Assembly (NCBI GenBank): GCA_964498585.1
Contig: CAZCHH010000044.1
Location: forward strand, 1-28,752
Direction of reading: 5' to 3'
Length of the DNA stretch: 28,752 nucleotides
Source of the DNA: JAAYJM01 sp964498585
GTDB taxonomy: Bacteria > Bacteroidota > Ignavibacteria > Kapaibacteriales > UBA2268
Part shown: one piece after another, positions 7,378 to 16,157 of the stretch
Position numbering within the stretch: the first letter of the stretch is position 1
Layout: the number at the start of each line of letters is the position of its first letter
Made by a program: the position numbers and the translations under genes
Notes under the pieces: model-generated
Told to the model about the DNA's origin: nothing
Database searches by the model: none
Seen by the model: only the letters and a program-made list of their open reading frames with translations

Positions 7378-9387
7378 ATGTATAATAAATATACCAAACC
7401 ATTAATTCAAACAATCAAGGAAAGATGCAGAGTTTGTTACACTTGTGTGCGTGAATGTCCAGTAAAGGCAATAAAAATCATTGGAGGACAGGCAGAAGTC
7501 GAGGTAGGAAAGTGCATAGGATGCGGAAATTGCGTTAAAGTATGTCGTCAGGAAGCCAAGCAGTATCTTAGCTCTATTAATGAAGTAATGAATTTGATTA
7601 AATCCAATCAAAAAATTTCAGCTTGCATTGCACCAAGCTATCCGGCTGATTTTTTTAATATAATAGATTATAAAACTTTTGTTGGAATGATTAGAAAACT
7701 TGGATTTAACTATGTCCATGAAGTTGCATTCGGTGCAGATATTGTTGCAAAAAAGACGATTGAGTTAATTGATAATAAAGGGAAAAAGAGATATATTTCT
7801 ACTTCCTGCCCAGCAGTTTGTGAGTTAATAAGGTGCTACTATCCTGAACTAATCGACAATTTAGCTCCAGTTGTATCGCCTATGATTGCTATGGCACGAA
7901 TAGTTAAAGCAGAATACGGAGATGATACCAAAATTGTTTTTATAGGACCTTGCATTGCAAAAAAAGGTGAAGCCGGACTGAAAGAAGTCAGGGGTGAAGT
8001 TGATGAAGTCTTGACATTTCAAGAATTGAAGCAGTTGTTTGATATTAATAATATTACTCCGGAAAATGTAAAGCCAACTGATTTTGACCCACCTTTCGGC
8101 GGAAAAGGGGCGCTTTTTCCACTTAACCGCGGTATGCATCAGGCAGTTAATGTTTATGAAGATTTGATGGACGGCAATATTGTGGCTGCTGAAGGACGCG
8201 AAGGTGTCATTGATGCAATAAAGGAATTTGCTACAGGCGATATTGATGCTAAAATGCTCGAGCTGCTTTGCTGCCAAGGTTGCATTATGGGACCGGGTAT
8301 GAACTCCAAAGAACCACCTTTCAGAAGACGCTCCCGAATCAGTAGATATGTTCGTAATATTATGAAAAAAAGAGATGCTGTTCTTTTTAAATACGATATT
8401 GAAAAATTCGATAAGTTAGATTATTCCAGAACTTTTTCTGTTGATGACCAACGATTAACCAATCCCAAAAAAATGGAAATTAATAAGGTTTTGTTGGAAA
8501 TCGGAAAAGATAATGAAAAAGATGAATTGAACTGTGGTGCCTGCGGCTATGAAACCTGCCGCGAATTTGCCAGAGCAGTTTGCTTTGGACTGGCAGAAAA
8601 GGAAATGTGCCTGCCATACACAATTGAAATGCTTCATAAAACAGTTAAAGACCTTGAAAATTCAAACCTGCAACTTGAAAGCACCAAAGAAGCACTTCGG
8701 CAATCAGAAAAACTCGCAAGTATGGGTCAGCTCGCCGCAGGTATTGCTCACGAACTGAACAATCCGCTTGGCGTTGTGCTGATGTATTCTCATTTACTGT
8801 TGGAAGAAACTGATGAAACTAATACTCATAGCGATGATTTGAAAATAATTGTAGAAGAAGCAAACCGATGTAAAAATATTGTTTCCGGCTTACTTAATTT
8901 CTCCAGAAAAAATAAACTAAATATCGCAAATACAAATGTTTTTGAAATGGTTAACAATTATTTGAAAATTCAAAATATTCCAGATGATGTAACTGTTACA
9001 ATGGAAAAAAATATTGAGGATTGCGATGCTGAATTAGACAAAGACCAAGTCATACAAGTAGTAAACAATTTGATTGGCAATGCGATTGAAGCAATGGAAA
9101 ATGGCGGAACTCTAACTGTGAAAATTGATGGTGATAAAAAGAATGTCAGCATTATAGTTACCGATACTGGTATTGGCATCCCAAAAAGCAATTTATCAAA
9201 AATCTTTGAACCATTTTTCACTACAAAGCAAATTGGAAAGGGAACCGGCTTAGGGCTTGCCGTTAGCTATGGAATAATTAAAATGCACAAGGGAAAAATT
9301 GAAGTTACTTCAAATGCAGATGCTAAAGCTGGACCTACTGGCACAACATTTAATATTACATTACCAAGAAAAAGCGAGGTAGCGTAG
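7378..9387 (+). CDS. Ferredoxin / [FeFe]-hydrogenase-like / histidine kinase fusion (putative redox or H2 sensor)
   Basis: This 669-residue predicted cytoplasmic sensor kinase has no membrane segment. Domains in order are: two 4Fe-4S sites (Cys17/20/23/27 and Cys46/49/52/56); an [FeFe]-hydrogenase large-subunit-like region (about 78-310) with STSCPAVCE, IGPCIAKKGEA and LLCCQGCIMGPG; a further Cys cluster (386, 389, 394, 411) like the CODH/RnfB-type Fe-S domain; a short coiled stretch; HisKA with phospho-acceptor His458 (GIAHELNNP); and HATPase_c with N-box (near Asn567), G1 DTGIGI, FEPFFTT and GKGTGLGL. The hydrogenase-like loops keep candidate H-cluster cysteines (144 or 148, 192, 298 or 299, 302), but the flanking residues differ from catalytic enzymes. 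Known sensory [FeFe]-hydrogenase-like proteins have similar layouts. No response regulator, hydrogenase or maturase gene adjoins it. The ATG has no Shine-Dalgarno. Confidence 0.88.
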   Translation: MYNKYTKPLIQTIKERCRVCYTCVRECPVKAIKIIGGQAEVEVGKCIGCGNCVKVCRQEAKQYLSSINEVMNLIKSNQKISACIAPSYPADFFNIIDYKTFVGMIRKLGFNYVHEVAFGADIVAKKTIELIDNKGKKRYISTSCPAVCELIRCYYPELIDNLAPVVSPMIAMARIVKAEYGDDTKIVFIGPCIAKKGEAGLKEVRGEVDEVLTFQELKQLFDINNITPENVKPTDFDPPFGGKGALFPLNRGMHQAVNVYEDLMDGNIVAAEGREGVIDAIKEFATGDIDAKMLELLCCQGCIMGPGMNSKEPPFRRRSRISRYVRNIMKKRDAVLFKYDIEKFDKLDYSRTFSVDDQRLTNPKKMEINKVLLEIGKDNEKDELNCGACGYETCREFARAVCFGLAEKEMCLPYTIEMLHKTVKDLENSNLQLESTKEALRQSEKLASMGQLAAGIAHELNNPLGVVLMYSHLLLEETDETNTHSDDLKIIVEEANRCKNIVSGLLNFSRKNKLNIANTNVFEMVNNYLKIQNIPDDVTVTMEKNIEDCDAELDKDQVIQVVNNLIGNAIEAMENGGTLTVKIDGDKKNVSIIVTDTGIGIPKSNLSKIFEPFFTTKQIGKGTGLGLAVSYGIIKMHKGKIEVTSNADAKAGPTGTTFNITLPRKSEVA

Positions 9388-9391
9388 TAGA

Positions 9392-9440
9392 TTAGATAGT
9401 TTAGGGGAGTTTAGATAGTTTAGGGGAGTTTAGATAGTTA
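9392..9440. repeat. 19-bp tandem repeat after the kinase stop codon
   Basis: The unit ttagatagtttaggggagt occurs exactly twice (9392-9410 and 9411-9429), followed by a partial third copy (ttagatagtta, 9430-9440). It begins five bases after the stop codon at 9387. No function is evident. It may be a length-variable 3' untranslated tract. Confidence 0.85.
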
Positions 9441-9480
9441 CAGAACTCCTTATCCTTCGTTTTTTTTATTTCGCAGTCTT

Positions 9481-9560
9481 GTAATGCTGAAGCGCAGCTA
9501 AGAATCTCAAAAATCATTGCTAAAACAAGAACTTGTGATTCTTCGCTATTCTCCTGATGA
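9481..9560. repeat. Family B element (decayed)
   Basis: gtaatgctgaagcgcagcta...aatctcaaaaatcattgcta...cttgtgattcttcgctattc retains the loop of the 27-110 subtype (atcattgctaaaacaagaact), but the right arm has lost its CAGAATGAC end. The rest of the 9388-9750 spacer holds the tandem repeat and the 9632 hairpin, and no gene is seen. Confidence 0.6.
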
Positions 9561-9631
9561 AGCACTTTGGCATTTTCAAAACGTAACTATATGTATTAAA
9601 TATATTTACAATGAAATACATTTAGATAGAA

Positions 9632-9662
9632 GTCATCGGATGACTGCCAGTCATCTGATGAC
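9632..9662. terminator. 15-bp hairpin between convergent genes, copy 1
   Basis: gtcatcggatgactg (9632-9646) pairs with cagtcatctgatgac (9648-9662), with one G-T wobble. The copy at 14707-14737 shares the stem, the single-base spacer and the flanking AAGTTCATT. It lies between the kinase (+) and the transglycosylase (-), where a bidirectional terminator would be useful. There is no T tract, so a palindromic repeat is the alternative. Confidence 0.55.
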
Positions 9663-9750
9663 AAAAAGTTCATTTCTCAAAAAGTAAATGTATTAGTTTA
9701 TATTCGCCTCGGAATTACACGCAATATAGTATTATAAGCAAATAGCTGGT

Positions 9751-10638
9751 TTACTTTGCAGGAACAGCTATTTCCCATTGCTTATTCTGTGGGGGTGATG
9801 GCAAAAGACGTTTTAAAATCCATGGATTTAAAAGTTTAACATCTTTATATGTAGTGCCATTTTGCTTCGCCCAATCGGAAAGATTTTCTATTGAATTTTT
9901 AAAATTTATAGTTACATATTTTCCTGAATAATATAATTCTTCTTTTTTTAAATGAAATCCATATTTTGCTGGATTTTTCATTATTTCTTTAATTATGACA
10001 ATTCTTAGAATATAGCGGGAAGTTTCTTCATTTAAAAACAAATCAAAAAAATCTTTTACATCTTGGAATTTTAAGTTTTCAGTAACGCCGGAATGTCCCA
10101 TATTATAGCCAGCAGCAGCAAGCGTCCAGGATTTAAATTTTGAATAACCGTTTTTTAAGTATTTAACAGCAGCGCGGGTACTTTTTTCCGGATGGCACCT
10201 TTCATCAACATAATCATCAATAATAAGTCCCATCGCACGACCAGTCTCCGGAATAAATTGCCACAAACCAACAGCATTTTTAGGAGAGCGTGCCATATAT
10301 AAAGCACTTTCTGCAACCGAAAGATATTTCAAATCATCTGGAACATTCTCGTCTTTAAAAATTCGCTCAAACATTTCAAAATATCTTGCTGAACGTTTTA
10401 AATAAAGAATTATTTGGCCCGGTTGCTGAAGTAAAACAAAGAATTCCCGTTCTGCTCTTTCTCTTACTTCTGGAATGCCAAGCGGAATAATTTCACCACA
10501 AAAATCAAGCTGAGAAGGCAATTTAATTGTGGAGAGAAAATGTATATATTCACTTTCACTTGTTTGCTGACAAGCTACTTCTTTGGTTTCTTTGCAGCTA
10601 ATAAGAAAAAAGACAATTAGCAAAAAGTATTTTTTCAT
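9751..10638 (-). CDS. MltD-like membrane-bound lytic transglycosylase (lipoprotein)
   Basis: This is a 295-residue predicted lipoprotein that cleaves peptidoglycan between MurNAc and GlcNAc. The signal peptide ends in a lipobox (LISC, Cys15), so the mature protein would be lipid-anchored. The SLT family 1 domain spans about 95-190 with catalytic Glu110 in SVAESAL, the GLWQFIP motif (124-130) and AAGYNMG (175-181), the MltD signature order. The C-terminal 55 residues (NLSDWAKQNGTTYKDVKLLN) resemble the LysM-like tail common after this domain in Bacteroidota. It lies downstream of valS on the same strand with a 210-bp gap, so it probably has its own promoter. The assignment to the family is firm, but the exact subfamily is less so. 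Confidence 0.88.
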   Translation of the reverse strand: MKKYFLLIVFFLISCKETKEVACQQTSESEYIHFLSTIKLPSQLDFCGEIIPLGIPEVRERAEREFFVLLQQPGQIILYLKRSARYFEMFERIFKDENVPDDLKYLSVAESALYMARSPKNAVGLWQFIPETGRAMGLIIDDYVDERCHPEKSTRAAVKYLKNGYSKFKSWTLAAAGYNMGHSGVTENLKFQDVKDFFDLFLNEETSRYILRIVIIKEIMKNPAKYGFHLKKEELYYSGKYVTINFKNSIENLSDWAKQNGTTYKDVKLLNPWILKRLLPSPPQNKQWEIAVPAK

Positions 10639-10721
10639 AATTCGTTATTTCTTATTTATTAATATTTACTATTTATTATAAATTCTTTTAATTATTAGTT
10701 TTATATTTTAATGAGTTCTTA

Positions 10722-10749
10722 TACTCAGTTTTGTTTGACTTACTGAGTA
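10722..10749. terminator. Weak hairpin downstream of valS
   Basis: tactcag (10722-10728) and ctgagta (10743-10749) form a 7-bp stem with a 14-nt loop, about 100 bp past the valS stop codon. It is the only notable structure in the 10639-10848 spacer. Its role as a terminator is uncertain. Confidence 0.25.
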
Positions 10750-10848
10750 CCGGACAAACGAAGAGCTTATTTAAAATAAAAATAGCACCAGCTTGATTGA
10801 GGAAATTCAGAACGAAAAAAAATCAAACTATTAAACAGATAAATTCAA

Positions 10849-13545
10849 CTAAACAAGCATCGCTTTTAGTTTTTCTAATGAATCTTTCATACTTGCAAGT
10901 TTTTCCCGTTCATAGCTAATAATATTTTCTGGAGCTTTACTAACGAAACTTTCATTATTTAATTTTTTTTCAGATGTTTGAATATTTCTTTCTAATCGTT
11001 CAATTTCTTTTTTCAAACGCTCACGTTCTTTTTCTATATCCATAGCATCTTGCTGAATAAATATTTCAATTTCTCGAACAACAGAAGACAGGGAATTTTC
11101 TGGTTTAGCTATACCTATTCCGATAGTTAGCTCAGATGTTTTGACTAAAGATTGAATATTTTTCGATTGATTTTCAAAAAAATCCTTTTGTTCGGTATCT
11201 TTACAGGAAATGAATAGTGGCACTTTTTGGCTTGGTGCTATACCGGAATTTGCTCTAACTCTACGAATTTCTTCGATAAGCAGTTGGAATAATTCAAATT
11301 TCTGCTCAATTTCCGAAGCTATTAATTTAACATTTAAATTTGGTGTGTTTTCTGTTGAAATACTCTTTTCTTCAGGAATATCATTTAGAATATGATAGAT
11401 TTCTTCAGTAATAAACGGCATAACAGGATGAAGCAGTTTCAAAATGTTATCGAATAAATCAAGAGCGAATTTTACTAAAGCTTTAGTATAAGCGGTATTT
11501 GGACTTTCGTTCAACTGAATTTTGATTATTTCGAGCCACCAGTCGCAGAAATCCCTCCAAATGAAATCATAAAGCGTCTTTGAATATTCATCAACTCGGT
11601 AAGAATCTAAACTATTACCAATAGATTTTATTGTTGAGTGCAAACGAGAAAGTATCCATTTATCAGCTAGCGAAAGTTCAGTATAATCAAGTAAGTTTTC
11701 TTTTTCGTTATTTTCTGATTCGAAAGCTTGTTCGGCTTTCATTTGAACCAATCTTGCAGCATTCCATATTTTATTAGCAAAATTACGACCTATTTCCATA
11801 GAAGGAATATCTTGCTGTTCAACGTTCACATCCATTTTAATATCCTGTCCGAGTGGAGAAAGGAAAATAATTGTGAAGCGAACAGCATCGGCGCCGTATT
11901 TATCAATTATGTTTATTGGGTCTGGTGAATTGCCAAGCGATTTAGAAAGTTTTTTCCCTTTTCCATCTCTAATTGTGCTTGTAAAATAAACGTCTTTGAA
12001 TGGTATTTCATTTTTAAATTTTGCTGTTGCCATAATCATACGGGCTACCCAGAAGAAAATAATATCCGGTGCTGTAACAAGCAAATCAGTTGGTAAAAAT
12101 TTCAGTAAATCTTCAGTGTCTTCTGTTTTTCCATCGTAAAGCCATCGCATTGTAGTAAGGGGCCAGAGCCATGAAGAAAACCAAGTATCAAGCACATCCG
12201 GGTCTTGTTCTAATTGAACGTTGCTATCAAGACTGAGCTTATCTCTTGCATCATCTTCAGAATTTGCAGCGCTAAAACGACCATCAGGAGCATAAAAAAC
12301 TGGAATGCGATGCCCCCACCAAAGCTGACGGGAAATACACCAATCGCGAATATTTTCCATCCAGTGTTCGTAAATCTTTGTGAAATGGGTAGGATAAAAT
12401 TTGATTTTTCCATTGCGAACAAGCTCAATAGCCGGTTTTGCCAATGCTTTCATATCAACGAACCATTGGCTCGAAACATAAGGTTCTATTGCCTCGCCTC
12501 CACGTTGTGAAAAACCGACATTATGAGTATAATCTTCAATTTTTTCTATTAGTTCATTTTCTTTTAATTTACTAACAATTTTTTTTCGTGCAATAAAGCG
12601 GTCAAGTCCGTTGAATTCACCTGCGAGTTCATTAAGAGTTGCATCTGGATTAAATGAATTTAAAACTTCGAGATTATGGCGTAAACCAACTTCAAAATCG
12701 TTTGTATCGTGAGCAGGTGTAATTTTTACGCAGCCAGTTCCAAATTTGGGGTCAGCATAATTATCGGTAATTATAGGAATTGCTCTGTTTGTTAGTGGAA
12801 TTATAACTTTTTTACCGACTAAATGAGCAAAACGTTCATCTTCCGGATTTACAGCAACAGCGACATCGCCGAATATTGTTTCAGGGCGGACGGTAGCAAC
12901 TTTCAAATATTCTGTTGAATTTTCAAAATTATACCTTAAAGTATAAAGATGCTCTTTTACTTCTTTAAATTCAACTTCTTCATCAGAAAGGGCAGTTTGA
13001 GCAAGAGGTGACCAGTTAATAATGCGCTTCCCCTTGTAAACTAATCCTTCGTCAAAAAGTCGGATAAACACCTGACGAACAGCGTTCGTTGCGCTTTCAT
13101 CCATTGTGAAAAGAGTTTTATCCCAATCGCAAGAAACTCCAAGATAGCGCATTTGCTTTAAAATGACAGCGCCATATTTATTTTTCCAATCCCAAACCCG
13201 TTCCAAAAACTTCTCACGCCCTAAATCATTTCTGTTTAAATTTTCTTTGAGCAGCTCCTTTTCTACTTTAGTTTGGGTAGCAATGCCAGCGTGGTCTGTT
13301 CCGGGAAACCAGCATACTTCATAGCCATTCATTCTTTTCCAGCGAATATATAAATCCTGAAGAGTAATATTAAGAACATGCCCAAAATGAAGGATACCAG
13401 TAACATTTGGAGGAGGCATCAAAATACTGTATGGTATTTTATCTGTTTTCGATTTTGAAGAATAAATTTTTGTTTCTTGCCACTTATCGTACCATTTCTT
13501 TTCAAGCTCTTGTGGTTGATAGACTTTTTGGAATTCTCTTTTCAT
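10849..13545 (-). CDS. valS: Valyl-tRNA synthetase
   Basis: This 898-residue cytoplasmic class I synthetase charges tRNA-Val. It carries the HIGH-type motif HFGH (53-56) within MPPPNVTGILHFGHVL and the KMSKS-type motif KLSKS near 530-534 in GKGKKLSKSLGNSPDP. It also has GTDHAGIATQ and the editing-domain block (VRPETIFGDVAVAVNP, GTGCVKITPAHD) that removes mischarged threonine. The C-terminus (about 825-898, ERERLKKEIERLERN onward) is the Lys/Glu-rich coiled coil that binds tRNA in bacterial ValRS. The length is normal and all landmarks are intact. It is divergent from scpB across a 394-bp spacer. Confidence 0.97.
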   Translation of the reverse strand: MKREFQKVYQPQELEKKWYDKWQETKIYSSKSKTDKIPYSILMPPPNVTGILHFGHVLNITLQDLYIRWKRMNGYEVCWFPGTDHAGIATQTKVEKELLKENLNRNDLGREKFLERVWDWKNKYGAVILKQMRYLGVSCDWDKTLFTMDESATNAVRQVFIRLFDEGLVYKGKRIINWSPLAQTALSDEEVEFKEVKEHLYTLRYNFENSTEYLKVATVRPETIFGDVAVAVNPEDERFAHLVGKKVIIPLTNRAIPIITDNYADPKFGTGCVKITPAHDTNDFEVGLRHNLEVLNSFNPDATLNELAGEFNGLDRFIARKKIVSKLKENELIEKIEDYTHNVGFSQRGGEAIEPYVSSQWFVDMKALAKPAIELVRNGKIKFYPTHFTKIYEHWMENIRDWCISRQLWWGHRIPVFYAPDGRFSAANSEDDARDKLSLDSNVQLEQDPDVLDTWFSSWLWPLTTMRWLYDGKTEDTEDLLKFLPTDLLVTAPDIIFFWVARMIMATAKFKNEIPFKDVYFTSTIRDGKGKKLSKSLGNSPDPINIIDKYGADAVRFTIIFLSPLGQDIKMDVNVEQQDIPSMEIGRNFANKIWNAARLVQMKAEQAFESENNEKENLLDYTELSLADKWILSRLHSTIKSIGNSLDSYRVDEYSKTLYDFIWRDFCDWWLEIIKIQLNESPNTAYTKALVKFALDLFDNILKLLHPVMPFITEEIYHILNDIPEEKSISTENTPNLNVKLIASEIEQKFELFQLLIEEIRRVRANSGIAPSQKVPLFISCKDTEQKDFFENQSKNIQSLVKTSELTIGIGIAKPENSLSSVVREIEIFIQQDAMDIEKERERLKKEIERLERNIQTSEKKLNNESFVSKAPENIISYEREKLASMKDSLEKLKAMLV

Positions 13546-13939
13546 ACTTTTTTGAATTTGTGCTAATAAATTGATAAATTTTATTGAAAATGTCTAAAAA
13601 AAAAATTAATTTGCAATTATATTTTAAAATAATTTAAATTATTGATTCAAAATTAAGTATTTTTTTTTATTTATTAAAATATTGACAAATAATTAAGAGA
13701 AAAACCAATAGAGGTTCAATGATTTATTTTGCAAAATGTTTATTCAAACTGAACAATGTAGATTTTACTTATAAAACAATAAAATGATTGACTGGCATTT
13801 TGTTATCTTGTATAGAAGATTAAAACAGATTTGATTTTTTATAGCAGAATAATTACTGAATTGTCGATAAAAATTGCGCCGTAATTATGCAGTTAAAACA
13901 TTCAACAAATGAGATAAGTTATAATTATAAAAGTATTTA
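13546..13939. other. Divergent spacer between valS and scpB
   Basis: This is very AT-rich and has none of the repeat families seen elsewhere. On the minus strand a TAATTTTG box (13648-13655) matches the Bacteroidota -7 consensus TAnnTTTG, about 100 bp before the valS start. No convincing -33 partner was found. No gene, RNA or hairpin was recognised. Confidence 0.4.
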
Positions 13940-14605
13940 ATGGAAAAACAAATAGAAGCATCAGGATTTAATTTTTTAAATTTATCAAAAAATGAGCAAA
14001 AATCCACTTTAGAAGCAATAATTTTTGCAGCCGAAGAGCCAATTAATCTTAAATCTCTTTTCAGCATTCTTGTTACAGGAGAAAAATTCAAATCAACAAA
14101 AATTAAAGATGAAGATGGCGGTTTAATTCGTGAATCTGAAGGAATAAAAGCTAAACAAAAAGAATATTATGATTATTTCAAAGAATTAATTGAAGAGATA
14201 AACGAAGAACTTATCAGCAGCAACAGACCTTTTAGAATTGTTGAAATTGCCGGTGGCTTCCAATACGCTACTCGCCAGGAATTCGGAATATACATCGAAA
14301 AATTATATAGCAATAAAATAAAAAAAAGACTAACACAAGCATCTATTGAAACACTTTCAATAATTGCTTATAAACAACCGATAACAAAACCTGAAATTGA
14401 GCAAATAAGAGGAGTTAATTCTTCTGAAATTATTAACTCTCTTGTTGAAAAAAATCTTGTGGAAAGCGCTGGTAGAAAAGATGTTGTAGGCAAACCACTT
14501 TTATACAAAACTACAGATAGCTTCCTTAAAGTATTCGGATTGCAAACTCTTGATGATTTGCCAAGATTAAAAGATTTCGACGAAATTGTTGATTTAAACA
14601 ATTAA
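13940..14605 (+). CDS. scpB: Segregation and condensation protein B
   Basis: This is a 221-residue kleisin-interacting partner of the Smc-ScpA complex, which compacts and segregates the chromosome. The first winged-helix begins with STLEAIIFAAEEPINLKSL (22-40). The second covers RPFRIVEIAGGFQYATRQEF (96-115), then TQASIETLSIIAYKQPITKP (132-151) with the characteristic EIEQIRGVNS, and ends with VGKPLLYKTTDSFLKVFGL. A charged stretch at about 46-92 makes the first half longer than in many ScpB proteins. No scpA is adjacent, although the two are often neighbours in other bacteria. The ATG has no Shine-Dalgarno. Confidence 0.93.
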   Translation: MEKQIEASGFNFLNLSKNEQKSTLEAIIFAAEEPINLKSLFSILVTGEKFKSTKIKDEDGGLIRESEGIKAKQKEYYDYFKELIEEINEELISSNRPFRIVEIAGGFQYATRQEFGIYIEKLYSNKIKKRLTQASIETLSIIAYKQPITKPEIEQIRGVNSSEIINSLVEKNLVESAGRKDVVGKPLLYKTTDSFLKVFGLQTLDDLPRLKDFDEIVDLNN

Positions 14606-14706
14606 GGTAGGTTCTAATAATTAAATTTTTGCCTGTAATTCTTAGCTGTTGCTCTTTAAAAAACTCTGTGGCTTTTTCTGTTCATAACTATATGAAACAA
14701 AGGGAA

Positions 14707-14737
14707 GTCATCGGACGACTGCCAGTCATCCGATGAC
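14707..14737. terminator. 15-bp hairpin between convergent genes, copy 2
   Basis: gtcatcggacgactg (14707-14721) pairs with cagtcatccgatgac (14723-14737), with one mismatch. It shares stem, spacer and the flank AAGTTCATT with the hairpin at 9632-9662. Similarity also appears further out (taactatatg upstream, tatattc downstream), so the two are copies of one element. Confidence 0.55.
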
Positions 14738-14778
14738 AATAAAGTTCATTTTATTTAAAGATAATATCTTAGTATATT

Positions 14779-14804
14779 CATACTATCAACTTGTTGACGG
14801 TATG
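14779..14804. terminator. Hairpin adjoining the end of the dehydrogenase gene
   Basis: catactatcaac (14779-14790), tt, gttgacggtatg (14793-14804) gives a 12-bp stem with one G-T pair and one mismatch. It has the same CATACTATCA stem and two-base turn as the hairpin at 2023-2056. It lies 15 bp past the end of the minus-strand gene that stops at 14819. Confidence 0.5.
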
Positions 14805-14818
14805 GCAAATTAAAGAAA

Positions 14819-15952
14819 TTATAATTTTTCAGCAATTGCTTTAGCAAGGTCTAAAGTTTTATCAGAGCCACCCATATCGTAAGTGCGGACTTTACCTTCA
14901 TTAATTACTTCAGCAGTAGCTTTTTCAATTTTTGCAGCTTTTTCATCTTCTCCAAGCCATTCCAGCATCATTTTTGCAGCTAAAATAGTAGCAATTGGAT
15001 TAACTTTATATTGACCGAAATATTTAGGCGCAGAGCCGTGAGTTGGTTCAAATACTGCGAGTTCATCTCCGATGTTTCCGGAGCAACCGAAACCGAGCCC
15101 ACCAACCATTTGAGCGCATAAATCAGAAATAATATCGCCATAAAGATTTGGAGCAACAAGCACATCATAATTATATGGATTTTTGAGTAGCCACATTGTC
15201 ATTGCGTCTATATTTGCTTCATCAAATATTATATTTGGGTAATCTTTTGCAATTTCTTTTGCGATTTCAAGGAATAAACCATCAGTAGCACGAACTACAT
15301 TTGCTTTGTGCACTATAGTAACTTTTTTTCTACCATTTTCTTTTGCAAATTCAAAAGCAGTCCGGATTATTCTTTCTGAACCTTTTTTAGTGTTTATTTT
15401 GCAGGAAATGGCATATTCATTGCTATTTAAATTTTTAAACTTGTCGAATGGTTTTGAAAGCTTTGACAAGGTATTGGCAAGTTCATCGGGAACAGTGTTG
15501 AATTCAACACCGGAATAGAGGTCTTCTGTATTTTCGCGGAACATAACTATGTCAATTTCATTTTTGAAATTAAGCGGATTTCCGGGATATGCTTTTGTTG
15601 GACGTAAACAGATATATAAATCGAAAAGCTGTCTCATTCTTACTATTGGAGAACGATAAATTAGTCCTTTTCCTTTTAATTCAGGGACTAACTCTGCTTC
15701 AGCTGCTTTCACTGGTTTTGATGTGATAGCACCAAACATAGCAGCATCAACATTTTTTAATAAATTTATAGTTCTTTCCGGGAAAGCATCTCCTTCCTTA
15801 CACCAAAATTCCCAGCCAATGTCGCCGTGAATGTATTCTGCCGGTAAGTTTATTTTATCCAATACAATTTTAGCAGCTTCAAGAACTTCGTTGCCAATTC
15901 CATCGCCAGGAAGCCAAGCTATTTTGTAATGTTCTTTTTTTGTTCTTTTCAT
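14819..15952 (-). CDS. icd: Isocitrate dehydrogenase-type enzyme (isocitrate/isopropylmalate dehydrogenase family)
   Basis: This is a 377-residue decarboxylating dehydrogenase, most likely converting isocitrate to 2-oxoglutarate in the TCA cycle. PGDGIG (15-20) starts the fold. RENTEDLYSG (139-148) is the isocitrate-type version of the active-site loop, whereas isopropylmalate enzymes differ here. Lys216 in VHKANVVRATDG, and metal ligands Asp249, Asp273 and Asp277, are present. The substrate-loop Ser (YRSPIVRMRQ, Ser101) is kept, but the Asn two residues later in the E. coli enzyme is Ile here. HGSAPKYFGQYKVNP (305-319) carries the Lys, Tyr and Val that mark NADP use in E. coli Icd, while the downstream Arg is replaced by Gly, so cofactor preference is unclear. 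No leu or TCA gene is adjacent. The gene symbol is a best guess. Confidence 0.8.
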   Translation of the reverse strand: MKRTKKEHYKIAWLPGDGIGNEVLEAAKIVLDKINLPAEYIHGDIGWEFWCKEGDAFPERTINLLKNVDAAMFGAITSKPVKAAEAELVPELKGKGLIYRSPIVRMRQLFDLYICLRPTKAYPGNPLNFKNEIDIVMFRENTEDLYSGVEFNTVPDELANTLSKLSKPFDKFKNLNSNEYAISCKINTKKGSERIIRTAFEFAKENGRKKVTIVHKANVVRATDGLFLEIAKEIAKDYPNIIFDEANIDAMTMWLLKNPYNYDVLVAPNLYGDIISDLCAQMVGGLGFGCSGNIGDELAVFEPTHGSAPKYFGQYKVNPIATILAAKMMLEWLGEDEKAAKIEKATAEVINEGKVRTYDMGGSDKTLDLAKAIAEKL

Positions 15953-15982
15953 ACTTTTCCTTTTTTATACTATTTAAAAAAA

Positions 15983-15990
15983 CAAAGTTA
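15983..15990 (-). promoter_or_regulatory. Candidate Bacteroidota-type -7 box for icd
   Basis: On the minus strand this reads TAACTTTG, an exact match to TAnnTTTG, about 31 bp before the ATG at 15952. No clear -33 TTG was found at the usual distance. In sequence this AT-rich such boxes arise by chance fairly often. Confidence 0.3.
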
Positions 15991-16157
15991 AGAGTTTGTT
16001 TTTTATAAAAAAAGTATTAAATTTTAAAATTATATCGTTTTTTGTTGTTTTTTCGAAGTTTTTGTTATATATTTCAAATATGAGATTTGTTATTTTAAAT
16101 AATAAATAAAATAGAGTGATATTTTGAATAATTTGTTGAATTAAATATTATGAACTT

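Noticed and set aside
13682..13710. TTGACA at 13682-13687 as a sigma-70 -35 box for scpB
   Set aside because: The -10 position at a 17-bp spacing reads ccaata, which is not a usable -10 box. The lineage seems to use the TAnnTTTG type instead.
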